A stretch of 64,000 nucleotides of DNA from Burkholderia sp. Nafp2/4-1b (lineage in GTDB: Bacteria; Pseudomonadota; Gammaproteobacteria; Burkholderiales; Burkholderiaceae): NCBI RefSeq assembly GCF_003635165.1, contig NZ_ML058601.1, forward strand, positions 1 through 64,000, given 5' to 3'. Made by a program: the position numbers and the translations under genes. The notes under the pieces are model-generated. The model worked only from the letters and a program-made list of their open reading frames with translations, made no database searches and was not told the origin of the DNA. Within the stretch, counting starts at the first letter, position 1. The number at the start of each line of letters is the position of its first letter. This document shows, in pieces, positions 7,289-14,408 of this stretch.

Positions 7289-7623
7289 ACCCCCTCCCTC
7301 CTGACATCGACCATCGCCCGCATGGCCGGGATCAGCGCATTGAATCCCGCCGAAATGGCTTGTTCTCGCCGCAGCTTCGGCGCAATCAACTCGTACGACG
7401 GTGGAAACGCTTTGCCCGTCAGTCGCAGGGTTTTCCCCTTCTTCAGGCGACGGCCGTGTTTGAGATACCCGGCTTCGATGAGCTGCTGCACGCTCCGTTC
7501 GGTCTCCTGCACCGTCATGCGCAGCGTTTTAGCCACCTCGCTCGACACCCGTCCCGGATTCGCCTGCAGGCATTCACAGATGCGTCGTTGCGTGAGATTC
7601 ATTTTTCGACCCAATACCAACAT
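7285..7623 (-). CDS. Winged-helix DNA-binding protein
   Basis: A 112-residue protein with a helix-turn-helix in the first half (TQRRICECLQANPGRVSSEV, then TVQETERSVQQLIEAGYLK) and a wing-like basic hairpin (HGRRLKKGKTLRLTG). The start has a GGAGGGAAG ribosome site. A palindromic repeat sits just upstream of that site. It is probably a transcriptional regulator of the late early operon; the target is unknown. Confidence 0.72.
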   Translation of the reverse strand: MLVLGRKMNLTQRRICECLQANPGRVSSEVAKTLRMTVQETERSVQQLIEAGYLKHGRRLKKGKTLRLTGKAFPPSYELIAPKLRREQAISAGFNALIPAMRAMVDVRREGV

Positions 7624-7644
7624 TGCTCTACTTCCCTCCTCTTG

Positions 7645-7661
7645 TACGAATCCGATTCGTA
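7645..7661. repeat. Palindromic repeat, copy 1 (GAATCCGATTC core)
   Basis: TACGAATCCGATTCGTA is an inverted repeat with 8-bp arms around one base. It lies about 22-38 bases upstream of the winged-helix start codon. Related copies occur at 7704-7730 and 17894-17920. Confidence 0.75.
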
Positions 7662-7703
7662 TGAATCTGGTTCAACCTCTTACCGTCCCATGCCGACTGC
7701 GCG

Positions 7704-7730
7704 AAGGGGACGAATCCGATTCGTACCCTT
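7704..7730. repeat. Palindromic repeat, copy 2 (27 bp)
   Basis: A 27-bp element, AAGGGG then ACGAATCCGATTCGT then ACCCTT, with 13-bp arms and one mismatch. It differs from the copy at 17894-17920 at only three positions; two of these are a compensated pair that keeps the symmetry. Confidence 0.75.
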
Positions 7731-7801
7731 GCGTCGTTCGATTGGTCGCATCGATCCGGTTAGTCCTACTGATGGTTGTATCGATGCAAAAATCCATGTC
7801 T

Positions 7802-8737
7802 TCACGGATGAGCCCCGTTCAGGTCGAGTTGATGAATCGCGCTGGCGATCTGCTTGAGCAGTTTGAGCTCGTCGTCGGTGAAGTCGTCTTGCGCCCGGAT
7901 CGCCGTCAGCGTCAGGTCCGCATAGGTGCACAGCATCGAGACGTGATTCTCCTGCGCCTGCCGAAGTGCTTCGCGCATCACCTCGATCTTCGGAGCGGTC
8001 CTGGATGCGCCGATAGGCTTGGCGGCCGGCTTCGCGATCTTCTTCGCCGCGGCTGGCAAGCTGATCTCGCCGTGCGCGACCTGTTTGGCCAAATCCGGCG
8101 CCACCTTGGCCACCTTATCCGCCATCTTCTGCGTTCGGACGGATGCGCCCGATTGCGTCGCGCGATCCTCGACCGTGCGCAAAGGTGCAACGTTGCACTT
8201 TTGCTCCTTTTTCGTGTGCTGGTTGCTGCCGTTGCCCCCGAGCGTCTGCGCCTTCGCCCAGTCCTGCGCACTCGCCACAATCGCTGCCTGTTGCCCCGCC
8301 GACAGATGACGACGATGCAGGTTCGCTGACAGCACGAACGCGATGAGGTTGCCGCCATCGTACGCGACGGTCTTCGGTGCAATGCCGAGCTCGACACACG
8401 CGCGATAGCGGTTACCGCCGTCGAGGATCATGCCCTCGTGCACGACGATCGGTTCGCGCAGGCCGTTCACGCGGATGTCCTCTTTCAAGGACTCGAACTC
8501 GGCCCCCGTCAGTCGGGGGAACAGCGTGCAGAGCGGATGAAGCTCCAGATTCAAATCGGTTTCCTCTATGTCAAGTGGATCGGTCAGCTGCTTGACAACC
8601 GCCCGATAGGCCGGCGTCAGCACGGGCGTTGCCCCGATTCCGTCGCTGATGTCGTCGAACCCGGCATCGACCGAGGGACGATTGCCCGTCAGCTCCAAGA
8701 TCTTGCGCTCGGCCGTCGGCATCGACGCGTTGATCAC
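7802..8737 (-). CDS. ParB/Srx-type nuclease-domain phage protein
   Basis: About 311 residues. The N-terminal half is a ParB-like domain: LKEDIRVNGLREPIVVHEGM, then ILDGGNRYRACVELGI, the classical Box II Gly-x-x-Arg motif. The C-terminal half is Ala/Lys-rich with HTH-like helices. It could be a partition, DNA-modification or regulatory protein; ParB-like proteins are common in phage replication regions. I took the GTG at 8737 (TTGAG upstream). An earlier GTG at 8797 would overlap the end of dnaB. Confidence 0.75.
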   Translation of the reverse strand: MINASMPTAERKILELTGNRPSVDAGFDDISDGIGATPVLTPAYRAVVKQLTDPLDIEETDLNLELHPLCTLFPRLTGAEFESLKEDIRVNGLREPIVVHEGMILDGGNRYRACVELGIAPKTVAYDGGNLIAFVLSANLHRRHLSAGQQAAIVASAQDWAKAQTLGGNGSNQHTKKEQKCNVAPLRTVEDRATQSGASVRTQKMADKVAKVAPDLAKQVAHGEISLPAAAKKIAKPAAKPIGASRTAPKIEVMREALRQAQENHVSMLCTYADLTLTAIRAQDDFTDDELKLLKQIASAIHQLDLNGAHP

Positions 8738-8745
8738 GCGAAATC

Positions 8746-10116
8746 TCAATTGAACTCCCGCGAGCGCGACTTCCGGCTCTCCGTCATGCTCGGCCACGCA
8801 CCGGCGTGATTCTCAAAGCGCGTGTGCTCGCCGCAGTACCTGAGCGCGACGTCCACCGGTTTGCCGTTGCGGAACTTCGCGATACGGACCTGGGCGAACC
8901 CTCGCCACTGCTCGCCGGCATCCGGGTTCGCCGCTTCCTCGCGGTGGATGAACAGCACCGCGTCGGCATCCTGCTCGATCGAGCCCGAGTCGCGCAGATC
9001 CGAGAGCTGCGGAATACGGCTTGCCCGCTGCTCGACCTGCCGGTTCAACTGCGCCAGCGCGATGATCGCGATATCCAGCTCCTTGGCCAGCGCCTTGAGC
9101 CCGCGCGAGATCGCCTCGATCTCCGCATTCCGGTTCACGCCGTCGCCCACCATCAGTTGCAGGTAGTCGACGATCAGCACGTCCAGTCCCGCCTTGCGCT
9201 TGATGAGACGGGCTTTCGCGCGCACATCCAGCAGTCGCAGCGCGGCCTGGTCGTCGATGTACAGGTTCAGGTCCTTGATCTTCACCGCGGCGGCCGTCAC
9301 GCGGTTCCAGAAATCCGTATCCGCCTCGGGCGCCTGCATCACCTTGTCCAGCGCAATACGTCCGAGCGAGGCGAGATTGCGGTCGTGGAGCTCGCTCTCA
9401 GGCATTTCCATCGACAGGAACAACACGCTGTGGTCGACGGCCGCGTGCGACGCAATGTTCAGCGCGAGCGAGGTCTTGCCCATGCCAGGGCGAGCCGCCA
9501 GGATCACCGACCAGCCCGGACGCAGACCGCCATTGAGCGCGCGGTCGAGGTTGTCCAGCCCCGTGGAGATCACCCGTTCCTTGCCGCTCGAGCGGCCCTC
9601 CAGCTTCGGGATGTGGTCCGCCAGCCCCTGGGCAGCCAGCTTGGGCTCGCGCTTGACCGACGCCATCCCGAGCGCGTCCAGCTTCGCGGCGGCCCGGTCG
9701 ATTAGCTCGGCGGCGCTGTCTGCCGATGCGCCGACCGAGTCGCGGATTTCGTTGGCCGCTGCCAGCAGCCCGCGTTTCTGTGCTCGGTCCCGCACCGCAC
9801 CCGCGTACAGGGCGATATTCGCCGAGCTCGGCGTGTGCTGCGCCAGCGCGTTCAGGTACCGCATACCGCCGAACTCGTCGACCTTGCCTCGAGCCTGCAG
9901 CCGCTCGTACACCGTCACCACGTCGGCTCCCGCCCCTGAGACGATCATCTCGACGATCAACGCGAACAGCGCTCGGTGGTCACCGCGGTAAAAATGCTCG
10001 GCACGCAGATCGCCGATGCGGTCGATCGCATCGTTGTCGATCAGCAGCGCGCCGATCACCGATTGTTCGGCCTCGATGCTGCACGGCACGCCACGGGGCG
10101 ACTTGTTCGCGCTCAT
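8746..10116 (-). CDS. dnaB: Replicative DNA helicase DnaB (phage-encoded)
   Basis: A 456-residue helicase close to full DnaB length. The N-terminal domain (SIEAEQSVIGALLIDNDAID) precedes a RecA-type motor with Walker A (ARPGMGKTSLAL), Walker B-like (LDVLIVDYLQLM), the QLNRQVEQR stretch and the SDLRDSGSIEQDADAV arginine-finger region. It unwinds the fork in phage replication. No separate helicase loader (lambda P) is seen, so the initiator at 10599-11711 probably recruits this helicase directly. The ATG overlaps the upstream 66-residue gene by 4 bp. Confidence 0.96.
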   Translation of the reverse strand: MSANKSPRGVPCSIEAEQSVIGALLIDNDAIDRIGDLRAEHFYRGDHRALFALIVEMIVSGAGADVVTVYERLQARGKVDEFGGMRYLNALAQHTPSSANIALYAGAVRDRAQKRGLLAAANEIRDSVGASADSAAELIDRAAAKLDALGMASVKREPKLAAQGLADHIPKLEGRSSGKERVISTGLDNLDRALNGGLRPGWSVILAARPGMGKTSLALNIASHAAVDHSVLFLSMEMPESELHDRNLASLGRIALDKVMQAPEADTDFWNRVTAAAVKIKDLNLYIDDQAALRLLDVRAKARLIKRKAGLDVLIVDYLQLMVGDGVNRNAEIEAISRGLKALAKELDIAIIALAQLNRQVEQRASRIPQLSDLRDSGSIEQDADAVLFIHREEAANPDAGEQWRGFAQVRIAKFRNGKPVDVALRYCGEHTRFENHAGAWPSMTESRKSRSREFN

Positions 10117-10313
10117 GCGGGCACCTCGGCAATTACCCCGGCCGTGCCGAGACGGTTTTTCAGCACACGATTGCGGTACATCACGATCGGCGCCGTCAAC
10201 GATGCGTGGTACGCATCCTCGCGCAATTGGCCCTGAAACGGCTTGCCCAGGTCTCGTTCGCCCTCGGGCTTAAAATCGCTATCCTGCAAAACCAACACGG
10301 TCAACATTCGCAT
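10113..10313 (-). CDS. Small phage protein preceding DnaB
   Basis: A 66-residue protein (starts MRMLTVLVLQDSDFKPEGE) with an AAGGAG ribosome site 8 bases before the ATG. Its stop overlaps the dnaB start (ATGA). No family is recognised. Its ATG shares a CATG with an ATG on the other strand at 10312, so the two genes start back to back. Confidence 0.68.
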   Translation of the reverse strand: MRMLTVLVLQDSDFKPEGERDLGKPFQGQLREDAYHASLTAPIVMYRNRVLKNRLGTAGVIAEVPA

Positions 10314-10566
10314 GTCAAATCTCCTTGATTCAGTCTGGGTGGTCGTCGTGAGCCACTACCAAAGCCCGTCGATCTACGCCCTGTCGGTCGAACGCGGTCG
10401 GGATACGGTCAAGGCCAATCGCGCCATGCTGGCCGATGCCGGAGCCGTCGGCGATCACCTCGTGGTCGGCATGTTCGACTCCGAAAGCGAGGCGCGGTCC
10501 CTGGCGAACCAGCTCGCCGAACTCCGCGATCAGACCGCCGCAGCGATCGAGAACGCGCGCCGATGA
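10312..10566 (+). CDS. Opposite-strand small protein within the early operon
   Basis: An 84-residue plus-strand frame inside an otherwise minus-strand operon, filling the gap between the initiator gene and the 66-residue gene. The peptide looks genuine: a beta-rich start (VWVVVVSHYQSPSIYALS) then charged amphipathic helices (SESEARSLANQLAELRDQTA), with strong GC preference at third codon positions. I see no good ribosome site before the ATG at 10312-10314; a GTG just downstream is possible. The only minus-strand frame here is the trailing end of a frame shadowing the initiator gene. Confidence 0.6.
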   Translation: MSNLLDSVWVVVVSHYQSPSIYALSVERGRDTVKANRAMLADAGAVGDHLVVGMFDSESEARSLANQLAELRDQTAAAIENARR

Positions 10567-10598
10567 GCCGTTGAATCGCCCGTCATGTCGCTGGGCCC

Positions 10599-11711
10599 TC
10601 ATTGCCCCGTCCTGCGCGTGTGCTGGCCGCCCTTGACCTTGGTGAAGCCCTCCCGGCTGATCAGCCAATCGAAGCCCGCCTTGGGCGGGATATCGACGTT
10701 GGCGGCCACCCACGGGAAGTACCGCCGCCAGAAGTCCGGGTCGTGCGGACGCAGCGAAGCAAAATCGCGAATCGCAGCCGCACGCGACTCCACGAAGACC
10801 GATTCGTCGATGGTGCCGACTTGCTCCCCAAGCGCCTCGTTGTAGGCGCGGATCATGGCCAGTTCGGCATCGCTGTACTCGGTCTGCACTTCGTCCATCC
10901 AGCCACCGGCTCTGAGCCACGTCGCTGCGTACGGGATGAACTGCGGGTTGCGCCACTGAGCCGAAGTCTTGGCACGCTCCAGACCTGCCATCAGGTCGTC
11001 AAAGAGCTGCTCGTCCGGGTTCAGCTTGGCAAACGCCTTCTCTGCGGTCGCCTTCGATTTTTTCTTCGGATACGCCGTCCAGAAAATCTCAAAGCGCGCG
11101 CCAAGCGTGCGCAAAAGATTTTCTTTTGGAGTTGTCTTTTGGTTATGTCTTTTGGGTATGTCTTTTGTGGTTGTGAATTCCACAACCCTTGAGTTGTGAC
11201 TTTCACAACCCTTCGTTGTCAATTCCACAACCCCAAGGTTGTGATTTTCACAACCCTTCGAGAGGGTTTGCACCGCCCCGAAGTTATGATTTTCACAACC
11301 CTCGGCCATGGGTTCCGTCACGTCGTCGCGCGGCTTTTCCGAGCCCCACGATGGCAACGTGACCCGCACCTCGCTCGCCCACTGCGAATAGACCTTGTTG
11401 AGCGACAGCATGCGGGCGTGCCGGCCATCGTCAGCCAGCAATACGTGCATCTCGATCAGCTGCGAGACCGCCCGTGACGCCTGGGCCTTCTCCAGGCCCG
11501 TGCGCGCCACAATCTGGCTCAGCGACAGCTGATCGGCGCGTTTGTTGAACCCGTAGGTCATCCGCCACACCGTCAGGATCACCTTGTACTGGTTCTGGGT
11601 AAAGGGGGCGAGCGTGATCGCCTCCAGCAGTTCGTTAGCGATCCGCGTGTACCCCTGCTCGCACTGCGGCGAGCGGCTTTCCGGCATGTGAATGACTTCC
11701 GCAAGCGCCAT
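10599..11711 (-). CDS. Phage replication initiator, lambda O-like N-terminal domain
   Basis: A 370-residue protein. The N-terminal 110 residues carry the O-type winged-helix domain (GYTRIANELLEAI, TQNQYKVILTVWRMTYGFNK, LSLSQIVARTGLEKAQASRAV). The middle (about residues 135-185) is a peptide repeat of about 16 residues around GCENHN, which encodes an iteron array rather than a structural domain. The C-terminal part contains FWTAYPKKKSKATAEKAF and a final basic tail. O proteins bind origin iterons and load the helicase. As in lambda, the binding sites lie inside the gene. The start follows a 13-codon leader ORF and a small gene. Confidence 0.9.
   Translation of the reverse strand: MALAEVIHMPESRSPQCEQGYTRIANELLEAITLAPFTQNQYKVILTVWRMTYGFNKRADQLSLSQIVARTGLEKAQASRAVSQLIEMHVLLADDGRHARMLSLNKVYSQWASEVRVTLPSWGSEKPRDDVTEPMAEGCENHNFGAVQTLSKGCENHNLGVVELTTKGCESHNSRVVEFTTTKDIPKRHNQKTTPKENLLRTLGARFEIFWTAYPKKKSKATAEKAFAKLNPDEQLFDDLMAGLERAKTSAQWRNPQFIPYAATWLRAGGWMDEVQTEYSDAELAMIRAYNEALGEQVGTIDESVFVESRAAAIRDFASLRPHDPDFWRRYFPWVAANVDIPPKAGFDWLISREGFTKVKGGQHTRRTGQ
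11118..11300. other. Probable phage replication origin (iterons plus 13-mer AT-rich repeats)
   Basis: Five dyad iterons of the form GGTTGTGAnnTTCACAACC lie at 11169-11187, 11193-11210, 11215-11231, 11238-11257 and 11283-11300. The spacing is about 22-25 bp, with one degenerate position at about 11262-11278. Next to them TCTTTTGG occurs at 11122, 11135 and 11148, and TCTTTTGT at 11161, an exact 13-bp period. Iterons plus an A/T-biased repeat block is the lambda ori pattern. The 13-bp period is not a multiple of three, so it cannot be a by-product of protein repeats. Confidence 0.82.
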
Positions 11712-11761
11712 ATCAGTTCGCCACCGTCTCGACGGTAAAGTTGATCACGTTCATGCCTGCC

Positions 11762-11938
11762 TCAATGGCCACACGGCACGGAGCCATCCAGGGCTTCACG
11801 CGCGCCGCACGAGACGCAGACCCGGGGAAACCTCGGGTGAGATTCAACATCGCGAACAATGCGCTCCGCTTGCTCGAGCGCTGGACTCAACTGCGGCCCC
11901 TGGCTGCCGAGCGCGCGCTGATTCTGTTCAATGTTCAT
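11762..11938 (-). CDS. 58-residue phage protein with a CxxC motif
   Basis: The ATG at 11936-11938 overlaps the stop of the Rha gene (ATGA), and the reading frame carries a typical phage small-protein composition: MNIEQNQRALGSQ, helical middle, then PRVCVSCGAREALDG and a terminal PCGH. The Cys and His residues (CVSC...PCGH) could bind one zinc. It sits directly upstream of the initiator gene. A tiny 13-codon frame (MNVINFTVETVAN) lies between them and may couple translation. Confidence 0.62.
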   Translation of the reverse strand: MNIEQNQRALGSQGPQLSPALEQAERIVRDVESHPRFPRVCVSCGAREALDGSVPCGH

Positions 11939-12732
11939 TCGACTGCCCCGACAAGGCACGCCGAGACAACAGAGTGGAGCTCAGCGAAGCGTGCAACATA
12001 CCAATGCGGCTGCGTCTCGCGCGGGTTACCGGGGTGGGTAATGTTCTTACCGTAACGCTGCCCTTCCTCCGTCACTACCCAGAACGACTTCATGCCGTCC
12101 ACGGCGCGCGACGAGCTGCTCTTGCGCTTACGCTCGACCAGAAAACCAGCCTCGGCCAGCAGGCCGTTGTATACATGCGGACGCATGGCGATTCCGTGAT
12201 CGCGCAGCAGATCCGTGAGCGGCTTGGTCGGCATCGAGCTGTCGCCAACGACGTCTGCTGCGGCATCGACCGCGTATGCGGGCAGGAAAGCCGCACTGAC
12301 ACCGTTACTTTCGGCGATGCGGGTCAGCATCGCGATCCGGCATGATGGCGACGGGCTCAGCAAACGCGTGTAGCTTTCGACAATTGCCAGTTCTGCCGCG
12401 ATCTTCGCCGACGTGACCGTCGGTTGAACAATACGTTGCTCGAGCACTCGCCAACGGTCGACCAGGCGCGCGGTGAACTCAGGCGAGAGCTGCGCGACTA
12501 CGACAATGCTGTCGCGCTTACCGAGCTCGCCGGCGAACACATATTGCTGCGTGATGTAGGTGCGATGGTTGCCGCCGGTTTCTTGCACGCCCTCAATTTG
12601 AGGGCATGCGATAACGCCTTGATTTGCTAGCGATTCGATCGTGCGTTTTACATTATCGTGGCGCTTCTCAACCAGCGCCGCAATCTCGCGACTCGACATG
12701 GTCAACATCACTTCCTGCAGCATTGCACTCAT
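11935..12732 (-). CDS. Rha-family phage regulatory protein with C-terminal domain
   Basis: 265 residues. The N-terminal domain is Rha: MTMSSREIAALVEKRHDNVKRTI, then NHRTYITQQYVFAGELGKRDSIVVVAQLSPEF and LVDRWRVLEQ. The C-terminal half (SMPTKPLTDLLRDHGI, ending KSFWVVTEEGQRYGKNI) resembles the antirepressor/KilAC-type module often fused to phage DNA-binding domains. The start at 12730-12732 has a GGAGG site and overlaps the CP76 stop. It is likely an early regulator, perhaps an antirepressor. Confidence 0.87.
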   Translation of the reverse strand: MSAMLQEVMLTMSSREIAALVEKRHDNVKRTIESLANQGVIACPQIEGVQETGGNHRTYITQQYVFAGELGKRDSIVVVAQLSPEFTARLVDRWRVLEQRIVQPTVTSAKIAAELAIVESYTRLLSPSPSCRIAMLTRIAESNGVSAAFLPAYAVDAAADVVGDSSMPTKPLTDLLRDHGIAMRPHVYNGLLAEAGFLVERKRKSSSSRAVDGMKSFWVVTEEGQRYGKNITHPGNPRETQPHWYVARFAELHSVVSACLVGAVE

Positions 12733-13178
12733 CACTTGCCCTCCTCCATCCCTTCGATTCGACTCACCAGACCCAGCAGCACCTGGAAATGCTTCCACGT
12801 CCGGTCCTTCACCCGCAGTACCTCGTGCCGCTCGACGCTTCCATCCTCGAACGTGCGCACGATCTCGCGACCAATCTCGCCGTTCGTCTCCCAGCTCTTG
12901 GCCATCAGCTCGACGATCTCGCCGTCCGAGCAGTTCTCCGGCGCCGGGATCTTGACCAGCACGTAACCGCGCTCGCGCGCCCAAGCCGCGAGAATCCGGT
13001 CGTCGTTCGACACCTCCGTCAGGCGCCCCGCTTCGACGAGCGTCAGCTTGTGTGTCTCGTTGTTCGGGTTCACCTTGTTGCGAAGCATTGCCCCCGACAG
13101 CCCCACCCGAGGCGCGAGCGATTCGCTGCCACCCGGGTAATCGTGAACCACCGCGTATGCGGCATCCGTGATGTTCAT
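12732..13178 (-). CDS. Phage regulatory protein, CII/CP76 family
   Basis: 148 residues. The first 65 match the Phage_CP76 domain: AAYAVVHDYPGGSESLAPRV, then LRNKVNPNNETHKLTLVEAGRLTEVS and DRILAAWA. These proteins act like CII or control early transcription of P2-like and lambdoid phages. The C-terminal 60 residues (VRTFEDGSVERHEVLRVKD) form helices that may mediate oligomerisation. It begins the dense early operon. Upstream lies a dyad GGACT/AGTCC at about 13209-13223 that could be a control site. Confidence 0.85.
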   Translation of the reverse strand: MNITDAAYAVVHDYPGGSESLAPRVGLSGAMLRNKVNPNNETHKLTLVEAGRLTEVSNDDRILAAWARERGYVLVKIPAPENCSDGEIVELMAKSWETNGEIGREIVRTFEDGSVERHEVLRVKDRTWKHFQVLLGLVSRIEGMEEGK

Positions 13179-13414
13179 CTGATTTTCACCTGAACGTTGT
13201 GCACTGCAATAAGGACTACTAAAGTCCTGTCCTGCAACGCGGAAACGAATTTCATAACTGTTACGACAGGAGGCGAACCACCCCTATGCAAGCACCGAAC
13301 ACACTCAATTCACCGACCGTCGCATCGCGAGGCCCATGTGTATTTTTTGCAATCGCGGAAATCGAAGTGCGGGTACAAAACTCGGCGCAAGTCGCCGTCT
13401 ACCGAATACACGCG

Positions 13415-13603
13415 CTAGTTGCAGCGTCGCTTGGCGCGCTCTCTGCGGACGTGGCGGACATGGTTGATGCGATCTGCGACGTAGGGGCTCGCTCTCGTCG
13501 CGACCGGATGACTGGCGCTCGCCGCTTTGCGTTTCTGCACGGCACGCGTCGACCACGGGTAGCCGAGCCGAGCGCACCTGCATTTGCGGTTGTGATGTTT
13601 CAT
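13415..13603 (-). CDS. Small basic phage protein
   Basis: A 62-residue protein rich in Arg, Lys and His (start MKHHNRKCRCARLGYPW, end VRHVRRERAKRRCN). Its ATG at 13601-13603 overlaps the TGA of the 69-residue gene, which supports it as a real coupled gene. The strong basic charge suggests nucleic acid or membrane-surface binding. No family recognised. The roughly 235 bases from 13179 to 13414 hold no gene, only the CP76 promoter region with a GGACT/AGTCC dyad. Confidence 0.5.
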   Translation of the reverse strand: MKHHNRKCRCARLGYPWSTRAVQKRKAASASHPVATRASPYVADRINHVRHVRRERAKRRCN

Positions 13604-13809
13604 GCGACCGCGCTCGTTCGGTCGAGCAACCGGATCACGTGTGCGACCTGGTCGGGTGTGGCGAACATGCGCAGCACATTCTCGCCGTCGGTCATGACGA
13701 TCGACGTCACCCCGTCCGGGCAATGATGGATTTGCAGACTCGTGAGGCGCACGCGGCCGATCTCGAGCCCATTCTTGGTTTCGATGACAGTATTCAACCG
13801 AACATTCAT
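13600..13809 (-). CDS. 69-residue phage protein
   Basis: A compact protein starting MNVRLNTVIETKNGLEIGRVRL, with predicted beta strands (SLQIHHCPDGVTSIVMTDGENVLRMF) and a C-terminal helix (DQVAHVIRLLDRTSAVA). Small phage early proteins of this type are often of unknown role. Its stop overlaps the start of the next gene. Confidence 0.65.
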   Translation of the reverse strand: MNVRLNTVIETKNGLEIGRVRLTSLQIHHCPDGVTSIVMTDGENVLRMFATPDQVAHVIRLLDRTSAVA

Positions 13810-13813
13810 CGCT

Positions 13814-14080
13814 TCAGCCTCCGCGACGGACCTGCGTTCGCTTCTCGGCAGCTTCCTTGAGAGCGACCCAGTCGACGTACTTCACGAAACCGTGCATCGG
13901 CAGGTTGCGCAGCGGTTGATTGACGAAAATCCGGCTCGATAGCGTTTCTTTAGCGCCGAGCGTGCCGGGTTCGATGTGGAAGATCTTCGGGTTCTCGGCG
14001 GCGATCTGCGCGATCACTGCGTCTAGGTTGCCGTTGTGCACGGCGCGTTGAAGCATCTTTTGGTGGTGGGGAAGGTGCAT
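13814..14080 (-). CDS. 88-residue phage early protein
   Basis: An 88-residue frame just behind the cro-like gene. An inner ATG at about residue 9 (MLQRAVHNGNLDAVIAQIAAE) is an alternative start; I see no strong ribosome site for either. The middle reads PKIFHIEPGTLGAKETLSSRIFVNQ, and the end FVKYVDWVALKEAAEKRTQVRRGG is helical and basic. No family recognised; the position suggests an early regulator or anti-host gene. Confidence 0.6.
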   Translation of the reverse strand: MHLPHHQKMLQRAVHNGNLDAVIAQIAAENPKIFHIEPGTLGAKETLSSRIFVNQPLRNLPMHGFVKYVDWVALKEAAEKRTQVRRGG

Positions 14081-14115
14081 GGGGAATTCCGGGTGCGGTT
14101 ATAAATGGCGTCCGA

Positions 14116-14337
14116 TCAGTCGAGCGGCTCGCGGCGCTTGGGCGGCGGACGCCGACAAACGCGGCGATGAAGGTTCACCAGCTTGCGCCCAGTCTCGTAA
14201 CGAAAGCCCATCGGATAATCGGGCCGGGCGTGCAGGACTTGTGCGACGCGGCCCTGGGTCACCCCGATCACGTCAGCGATGGATCGCTGCGTCCAACGGG
14301 CGTCGAGGAGGTCGCGAATTAGTATCTGCCAGTTCAT
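14116..14337 (-). CDS. Cro-like HTH regulator
   Basis: A 73-residue protein almost entirely made of one helix-turn-helix (LLDARWTQRSIADVIGVTQGRVAQVLHARPDYPMGF), with a basic C-terminus. It is divergent from the CI-like repressor and shares its operator region, the classical cro position. A promoter with a perfect TTGACA ends only 6 bases before the ATG, so the transcript is probably leaderless. Confidence 0.82.
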   Translation of the reverse strand: MNWQILIRDLLDARWTQRSIADVIGVTQGRVAQVLHARPDYPMGFRYETGRKLVNLHRRVCRRPPPKRREPLD

Positions 14338-14408
14338 ACCCGGAAATTATCAATCTTGCCAAGCATTGTCAACATCACCTTGGCCGGTTTATCTAATATC
14401 ATGGCTGC
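14338..14408. promoter_or_regulatory. Divergent cro/repressor promoters and operator
   Basis: On the minus strand TTGACA (14367-14372) and TAATTT (14344-14349) are separated by 17 bp. The -10 ends 6 bases before the cro ATG. On the plus strand TAATAT (14394-14399) lies 9 bases before the repressor ATG, with only a weak -35 (AACATC, 14371-14376, 17-bp spacing), as expected for a maintenance promoter needing activation. CCAAG/CTTGG half-sites around 14359-14383 form a likely operator that overlaps both -35 regions. Confidence 0.72.

Noticed and set aside
11118..11300. The repeats as a CRISPR array
   Set aside because: Repeats are short dyads with almost no spacers, lie inside a coding sequence, and no cas genes are present.
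13286..13726. A plus-strand frame starting ATG at 13286 with AGGAGG upstream
   Set aside because: It runs antisense through coupled minus-strand small genes and has no recognisable domain; the ribosome-like site is probably chance.
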